DNA of 35,906 nt. It comes from Oscillospiraceae bacterium. GTDB lineage: Bacteria; Bacillota; Clostridia; Oscillospirales; CAG-272. The notes under the pieces are model-generated. The model saw only the letters and a program-made list of their open reading frames with translations. It had not been told where the DNA came from and made no database searches. Shown here in pieces: positions 32,101-35,906 of this stretch. Every line of letters starts with the position of its first letter. Position 1 is the first letter of the stretch. Position numbers and translations under genes: made by a program. The stretch is taken from the NCBI GenBank assembly GCA_015064355.1, contig SVSJ01000025.1, positions 1 to 35,906 of the forward strand. The letters are read 5' to 3'.

Positions 32101-32616
32101 TTAATTAAACGACGTAATACCCCACGCGTCTGTTATTGCATTGGCAGGCTCGCTCTGCACTGCAGACGCAAGCACCTCAATGTGGAGCGTGTATCCTGTC
32201 GGAGCATCAGTTAATGCTATGAACTTTGATACAATCGCTGTGGTACAACTGTTAGCCGCAACCGGTTCTGTGAAATAGTAAAAGCTGTCACTGCCAACAG
32301 TCCAGTTGCTACCGCTTGCCAGTTCGTAGTCAGTTCCTAAAACAGGAGATTTCCAATACACGTTGCCAGCATCATCCTGCCAATTCACTACGAGCGCTGC
32401 TCTGATATACGCTGAAACATCGCCTGTGTTTCGTATTGTAATCGGATTCTCGCCTTCAACTGCACAGCTCACAGATGTTGGGTTAAAGGTGTTCTTTAAA
32501 GGGTTAGGCAGATCAACTATGTAAGCAAGGGTGACGCCAACCGCTGTGCAAGCCAAAAGCAGCAAGGAAATCGTCAGCACTGCTGATTTAGTAAAGCGAA
32601 ATTTGCTCTTTTTCAT
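32101..32616 (-). CDS. SipW-type signal peptide protein, TasA/camelysin-like
   Basis: A 171-residue secreted protein. Its start KKSKFRFTKSAVLTISLLLL followed by GVTLAYIVD is the SipW-dependent type of signal peptide. Mature residues 38-165 include NTFNPTSVSC, ITIRNTGDVSAYIRAALVVNWQD and SNWTVGSDSFYYFTEPV, the beta-sandwich pattern of TasA/CalY-like fibre proteins. These proteins form matrix fibres or pilus-like subunits in Bacillota and need the signal peptidase SipW, which is not in this window. GGAGGGTG precedes the ATG. It is followed 40 bp later by the Cna-B gene, whose start region has the same fold style. Confidence 0.88.
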   Translation of the reverse strand: MKKSKFRFTKSAVLTISLLLLACTAVGVTLAYIVDLPNPLKNTFNPTSVSCAVEGENPITIRNTGDVSAYIRAALVVNWQDDAGNVYWKSPVLGTDYELASGSNWTVGSDSFYYFTEPVAANSCTTAIVSKFIALTDAPTGYTLHIEVLASAVQSEPANAITDAWGITSFN

Positions 32617-32631
32617 TTGTCACCCTCCTTA

Positions 32632-33480
32632 TCATTTGTTTTTAGTTCTGGATACTTTCTTTTTGTTATCTCCGCCAAGCCAATATGCCTGTTGTACCTG
32701 TTTGCTTACACGGGTCTGAACAAAGGTCACCGTATTATCCGCGCCTGCTACTGAGGTGGTTTTGATAACTTTTGTACCGCTGCTTGTGTAACGCCAGCTC
32801 CAACCGTCCCTCTCAGTAACTATATAGTTATCAACTGGAAGATCTTTGATCGTTACAGATCCGTTGCCATGTACTATTACAGTAACAGATGCATTGTATT
32901 CAGTACCTCTTACATCAAAGATATAGGCCTGATTTTCATCAATGCTTTTTGTTCCACTGACTGTAATTGTCAAGTCAGCAACTGCACGCTCAAATTTTGC
33001 GTAATATATGGTGCCGTCGCTCCACAATTCGTCGCCAGCCTTTGTTGGGACAAAAGATGCATCCTTTGTTATCACTTGGGTGCATATTGCATCCTGATAC
33101 CAACCAACGAAAACATAGTCAGTATTTGGTACTGCTGTTGCGCCAACGGGAGTTCCTGTTACAACGCCAATGGTTTCGGAAGTTTTTGTGAGAGTTCCGC
33201 AACCTATCGGGCCAATTACGTAATACTTTATCATAGCCTGGTTTTCAGTCCACTGTGCCGTGAGCGTAACGTCGCCATACATTCCCGCGGTAATATTTGT
33301 TCCGCCGAGATATTCGTCGTTTACGGCCCAGAGACCGTTAGCTGCGGTTACATTCCAGCCATCGAATTCATATCCGGCCTGCGCCATGGTTTCCAGCTTG
33401 ATCGGATCGTTAATGGTGTATTCCTTCGAGGTCGGAGCTGTACCAACTTCAGAAACATAAGTGATGGTGTAAAAGTAGAG
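32632..33480 (-). pseudogene. InlB-repeat protein, C-terminal part, start missing
   Basis: The frame is open from 33480 to its stop at 32632 (282 codons) but begins directly after a stop, with no start, signal peptide or ribosome site. It starts in the middle of an InlB-type (Listeria-Bacteroides) repeat: YTITYVSEVG...PIKLETMAQAGYEFDGWNV, then a second unit (IKYYVIGPIGCGTLT... NTDYVFVGWYQD) and a beta-sandwich end domain (about the last 110 residues). It ends KKKVSRTKNK without an LPXTG motif. These repeats occur in secreted or wall-linked adhesins. The gene belongs to the surface operon. Its 5-prime end has been replaced by an EssC-like fragment in another frame. An internal ATG at 33387 could give 251 residues but has no good ribosome site. 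Confidence 0.75.
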
Positions 33481-34316
33481 TTAATCCCTTCTTTAATCAC
33501 ACTGCTTAAACCTACGCTTGTGCTGACTAACATTGCGAGAGACATTGTCAATGAAGGTCCAACAGCCAAAATAAATGGAACAGGCTTTTGCGGTGAAAGC
33601 GGTGTTGGTGGATCTATGACAATTCGTGGGTAATCAACAGATCTCAAAATTCGTGGAGCACTATTGAATACCCAATGCGTTATTTCATCATCACATTCTT
33701 TGATCGTATGAGTTGTACAAGAAGGCGATACCGTGTGTTCACCATAAATAATGACATATTCACCCATAAAAATTATGAGAGTCCCCATAATTCGAACAGC
33801 ATCACCAAAGTCGAGAGATTTTTCTTCGAACTCAAAGCCATTCACATACATATATCCGTTGGAGGATAATTTAGTAATTGCTACAGAGTGAGCGTTTGGA
33901 GTTATTTGCGCGTGTTGACGAGAGATAGCGGGATGCTCAATAATAATATCGCAAGAAGATGAACGACCAATTGTAATAGATTCATTTAATTTTACAACTG
34001 AATATTTTTCGGAATAATTAGACAGATACAAAACATAAAAAGATTTATTTATTCGAGGGTTTAATATTTCAATTAAATCGTTATGTTTAATAAGATTTTC
34101 TCTAGTCGCGAGCATTTCGCCATTAATCTTTATACAAAATGAATGAGTGAAGTCGCAGCAACATAGCTTCACACCATCAACATTATCTTCCGCGGTAAAG
34201 TTCAATATATTTTCATCAATATTTAGTTCTTTGAAAAACGGAAATAAAAACACATTACAATTCCCGATTAAGTCATCATACACAGATATATACTCGGAAT
34301 TATACACAATATACAT
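33348..34316 (-). pseudogene. EssC-like N-terminal fragment (FHA domain), joined out of frame to the InlB gene
   Basis: The start ATG (34316) follows GGAGAG and begins YIVYNSEYISVYDD. Residues 112-185 are an FHA phosphothreonine-binding domain with IGRSSSCDI (116-124) and SRQH (132-135). An earlier region (1-100) is the first FHA-like module. RILRSVDYPRIVIDPPTPLSPQKPVP (split near residues 230-248) and GPSLTMSLAMLV lead into a membrane helix. This order (FHA, FHA, proline-rich strip, membrane pair) is that of EssC, the type VII secretion ATPase. The homologous part ends at about residue 279 (33480); the last 43 residues read the InlB gene in the wrong frame. The ATPase domains, more than 1000 residues, are missing. 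A natural deletion or an assembly join are both possible. Confidence 0.75.
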
Positions 34317-34389
34317 GGTTTGCTCTCCATTTCGCACATAAGTTCATCAAAATACAGTGAACGCAACTTCACAGTTTTTCACTACCAGA

Positions 34390-34444
34390 AACTATAGTTA
34401 TTATTTCTCATATTAACTATAGCATATTGCAGAATAAAAGTCAA
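34390..34444 (-). promoter_or_regulatory. Surface operon promoter with palindromic operator
   Basis: On the minus strand TTGACT (34439-34444), 17 bp, TATAGT (34416-34421). A perfect 10-bp palindrome AACTATAGTT (34390-34399) and a half-match AACTATAGCA (34415-34424, overlapping the -10 box) form a larger inverted repeat with CTATAGTTA / TAACTATAG arms. The divergent XRE gene starts 40 bp away, so its product is the likely binder. Confidence 0.75.
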
Positions 34445-34465
34445 TGTTTTACAATATTTTTGGTG

Positions 34466-34822
34466 ATGAATTTGAAAACTAACTTTAGTTGCGGAGAACG
34501 CATCAAGGAACTGCGGAACGAGCGCTCATTATCTCAGGAGAGACTAGCATTGAACGCCGGAATTACACCCGCATATTTAGGATTGGTAGAGCGCGGCAAG
34601 CGTAATGCTACTGTGGCAACAATTGAGTGTGTATGCGTGGCACTCAACATCAGTCTAGCCGACTTTTTTGCCCCTGCCAATGTATGTGATTCGGTTGAAG
34701 ACGATATTGGCAAACAAATACTACATCAGTTGGTGGGTTTATCCACAGAAGAAAAACAAGCTATTCTTCAGCTGGTAAAAGGCTCACTACACTTGCGTCA
34801 ACTCGGCGTAGAGAGCAAATAA
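34466..34822 (+). CDS. XRE-family transcriptional regulator
   Basis: This 118-residue regulator begins MNLKTNFSCGERIKELRNER. The helix-turn-helix covers residues 8-63: IKELRNERSLSQERLALNAG, ITPAYLGLVERGKRNATVATIECVCVALNI, typical Cro/C1 type. The C-terminal half (residues 75-118, DIGKQILHQLVGLSTEEKQAILQLVK) is a small helical dimerisation region. The start at 34466 was preferred over an in-frame ATG at 34427, because the HTH sits near the start in the family and the earlier codons read as promoter sequence; the ribosome site is weak for both. It is divergent from the surface operon and lies over its operator, so it probably represses that operon and perhaps itself. Confidence 0.88.
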   Translation: MNLKTNFSCGERIKELRNERSLSQERLALNAGITPAYLGLVERGKRNATVATIECVCVALNISLADFFAPANVCDSVEDDIGKQILHQLVGLSTEEKQAILQLVKGSLHLRQLGVESK

Positions 34823-34835
34823 GTTAAAAAAGATG

Positions 34836-34862
34836 CCCCCTATTGTCATTCAATAATGGGGG
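34836..34862 (+). terminator. Hairpin after the XRE gene
   Basis: CCCCCTATTG / CAATAATGGGGG with a short loop, 13 bp after the stop. The T-run is weak, so it may be a weak terminator. The following 340 bp (34863-35202) show no gene. Confidence 0.65.
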
Positions 34863-35202
34863 AGTCTTACATTCAAAGGCGGCACTGCAGGGCAAACAAT
34901 AAAATGAGTGATAAGCCATCCGCACAGTTCCCTAGCACTATCCCGCCCGTTCAAGTCAATCCTCACTATCCCGGGCACAACTCTCAACACCAGCCCTATA
35001 TCGTGTCATCATAAGCACTCAAACACCGTCATTTATGACCTCCGGGTTTTTCAAATTTGTTTTCGCCGACTTGGTGAAAATGACGATAGAAAAGTCTTGT
35101 TTTGGCGTTTTTGAGCCGTCCGTCGGCGAATCGTCGGCGAAAACAGCATCAAATATTAGGATAAAGTCCATTGAGTCGCCATCCTAGGGTCGTTATAGTC
35201 AT

Positions 35203-35251
35203 CTCATAACCCGTAGGTCATGTGGCTCAAATCCCTTCCCCGCAATCGAAA
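35203..35251 (+). repeat. Inner att-like copy of the tRNA-fMet 3-prime end
   Basis: Matches 26825-26873 with two mismatches (G to T in the anticodon stem region, T to C before the T loop). It holds the anticodon loop through the acceptor end only; the 5-prime half is absent, so it is not a gene. It may be the right border of a first insertion, with the more distant copy at 35377 from a second. Confidence 0.8.
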
Positions 35252-35252
35252 C

Positions 35253-35282
35253 AAAAACAGTCACTTCGGTGACTGTTTTGTT
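35253..35282 (+). terminator. Terminator after the inner tRNA fragment
   Basis: CAGTCAC-TTCG-GTGACTG (35258-35264 with 35269-35275) with A-run and T-run on either side. A different terminator from those at the other two att copies. Confidence 0.88.
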
Positions 35283-35298
35283 TTGCCTGTAAGGTCGC

Positions 35299-35345
35299 AA
35301 GGGATTTGATGGAGCGGTAGTGAATGACAGTCCGGGGGACTGTCA
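35299..35345. repeat. Inverted core motif and perfect hairpin between att copies
   Basis: AAGGGATTTG (35299-35308) is the exact inverse of CAAATCCCTT, present in both flanking att copies (35228-35237, 35377-35386). TGACAGTCC-GGG-GGACTGTCA (35325-35345) is a perfect 9-bp hairpin. Both may be integrase or excision sites. Confidence 0.5.
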
Positions 35346-35376
35346 GAGCCGCGACTGGCCGTTTCCGCAGAAATGG

Positions 35377-35472
35377 CAAATCCCTTCCCCGCAATAGAAA
35401 AAGGCTTGTAAACACTACGTTTACGAGCCTTTTTGTTGTTTTATCACTCTATTCCAATCTTGTTTGACGCCA
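35377..35472 (+). repeat. attR: distal copy of the tRNA-fMet end plus terminator
   Basis: 96-bp match to 26850-26945 with five mismatches. It includes the AAAAAGGCTTGTAAAC / GTTTACGAGCCTTTTT terminator (about 35398-35434); two of the mismatches fall in or next to the terminator loop. The tRNA part is limited to the T loop and acceptor end. Confidence 0.85.
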
Positions 35473-35673
35473 GTTTTGACACCAATTGGGACTCCGACGC
35501 CAACGTGATAATTCGTAAGTAAAAACAAGCGAATAATCAATCGAATCCCACTCAAAATCCCTATCAAAACGCATTTTTATGCTCTAAAATAGCCCATTTT
35601 TGCGTAGACGGTCCCTCTTTACCCAACTCGAAACTTGCAAACTTCGAATCTATCCTCTCCCAACAAAAAAACA

Positions 35674-35700
35674 AAACGGACACCCTTAGGATGTCCGTTT
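35674..35700 (-). terminator. Terminator downstream of the tRNA-Ser remnant
   Basis: AAACGGACA / TGTCCGTTT (35674-35682 with 35692-35700), with an A-run on the left that is the T-run for the minus strand. Confidence 0.8.
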
Positions 35701-35712
35701 TATTTCACGCAG

Positions 35713-35763
35713 GGAGTGGGGATTCGAACCCACGTGGGTTGCCCCAAACAGTTTTCAAGTTTT
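35713..35763 (-). pseudogene. tRNA-Ser (TGA) 3-prime half
   Basis: On the minus strand CTTGAAAAC is the tRNA-Ser(TGA) anticodon loop. It is followed by a variable-arm-like TTTGGGGCAACCC and a T arm GTGGG-TTCGAAT-CCCCAC, then CTCCCTGC. The 5-prime half (acceptor strand, D arm) is absent: the sequence before it is A/T-rich and does not pair with the 3-prime end. The T stem also carries an extra C. It is a remnant, perhaps an att scar like the tRNA-fMet copies. Confidence 0.7.
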
Positions 35764-35813
35764 ATGACACTTTATGAATAGATAATAATATCTTAAAAAA
35801 GTGCTATTCAAAT

Positions 35814-35906
35814 TTATTTGTTTTTGTACATTTCAAATATCGCAAGAGCGCGTTCTTTTGCCTTTTCGGGAGTGGACGTTCCGGTAGTTCCTATCTGCTC
35901 GATAGT
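35814..35906 (-). CDS. C-terminal end of an unrecognised gene
   Basis: The last 30 codons before a TAA at 35816-35814, running out of the right edge: TIEQIGTTGTSTPEKAKERA, then LAIFEMYKNK. It reads as a soluble, mostly helical tail. It ends 51 bp upstream, on its strand, of the tRNA-Ser remnant. I do not recognise the family. Confidence 0.5.
   Translation of the reverse strand, partial: TIEQIGTTGTSTPEKAKERALAIFEMYKNK

Noticed and set aside
32869-33633. Cys/Tyr-rich open frame opposite the InlB/EssC junction
   Set aside because: It spans the junction of two different genes on the other strand and has no ribosome site or family match.
29266-34316. Active type VII secretion system
   Set aside because: Only the FHA start of an EssC-like protein is present. 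There are no WXG100 proteins, EsaA/EssA/EssB genes or ATPase domains.

Overview
This window looks like a chromosomal segment from an anaerobic gut-type Clostridia genome (Bacillota). The closest guess is Oscillospirales or a neighbouring order, but the sequence alone does not fix this. Pointers are RNase Y, the rsmG-noc-parA-parB block with two canonical parS sites, the DUF4321-maf-mreBCD block, a GH127 glycosidase, SipW-type signal peptides, and many short palindromic intergenic repeats. The parS sites next to rsmG suggest the segment is close to the replication origin.

Layout. Positions 1-5000 hold the 5-prime end of an XRE regulator, a BlaI-type repressor with an M56 (BlaR1-like) antirepressor, a membrane-tailed alpha/beta-hydrolase on the minus strand, and a CAT-anticodon tRNA. 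Positions 5000-7000 are almost gene-free. They contain a DUF3784 membrane protein, a peptide deformylase relic, a second copy of the tRNA 3-prime end, and several copies of a roughly 280-bp repeat whose hairpins keep their shape while their stem sequences change. Positions 7000-22100 are a long plus-strand run of housekeeping genes: zapA, a U32/RlhA-like protein, dut, a DUF4321 gene, maf, mreB, mreC, mreD, dusB, a flavin reductase, rsmG, noc, parS sites, parA, parB, a membrane protein, a MORN-repeat membrane protein and a CPCC-type membrane protein. This run combines cell division, cell shape, chromosome partition and nucleotide or RNA housekeeping. Positions 22700-26600 hold two minus-strand genes, a GH127 beta-L-arabinofuranosidase-like enzyme and RNase Y. 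tRNA-Leu and an initiator-type tRNA-Met follow.

Positions 26850-35472 are best read as a degraded integrative element inserted at the initiator tRNA. A tyrosine integrase lies just inside the tRNA, and a 96-bp direct repeat (tRNA 3-prime end plus terminator) bounds the region. A third partial copy of the tRNA end lies at 35203-35251. The cargo is a minus-strand surface-protein operon: a fragment resembling the FHA N-terminus of EssC (type VII secretion) joined out of frame to an InlB-repeat protein, then a TasA/camelysin-like protein, a three-Cna-B-domain protein ending in LLQTG plus a membrane anchor, a sortase, and a truncated secreted protein. A divergent XRE regulator with a palindromic operator probably controls it. 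The window ends with a tRNA-Ser 3-prime half and the C-terminal end of another gene, which suggests further insertions at tRNA genes.

The two most interesting items are the repeat family with compensatory stem changes, which is a candidate structured RNA or structured mobile repeat, and the tRNA-inserted surface-protein element with its essC/InlB chimera.
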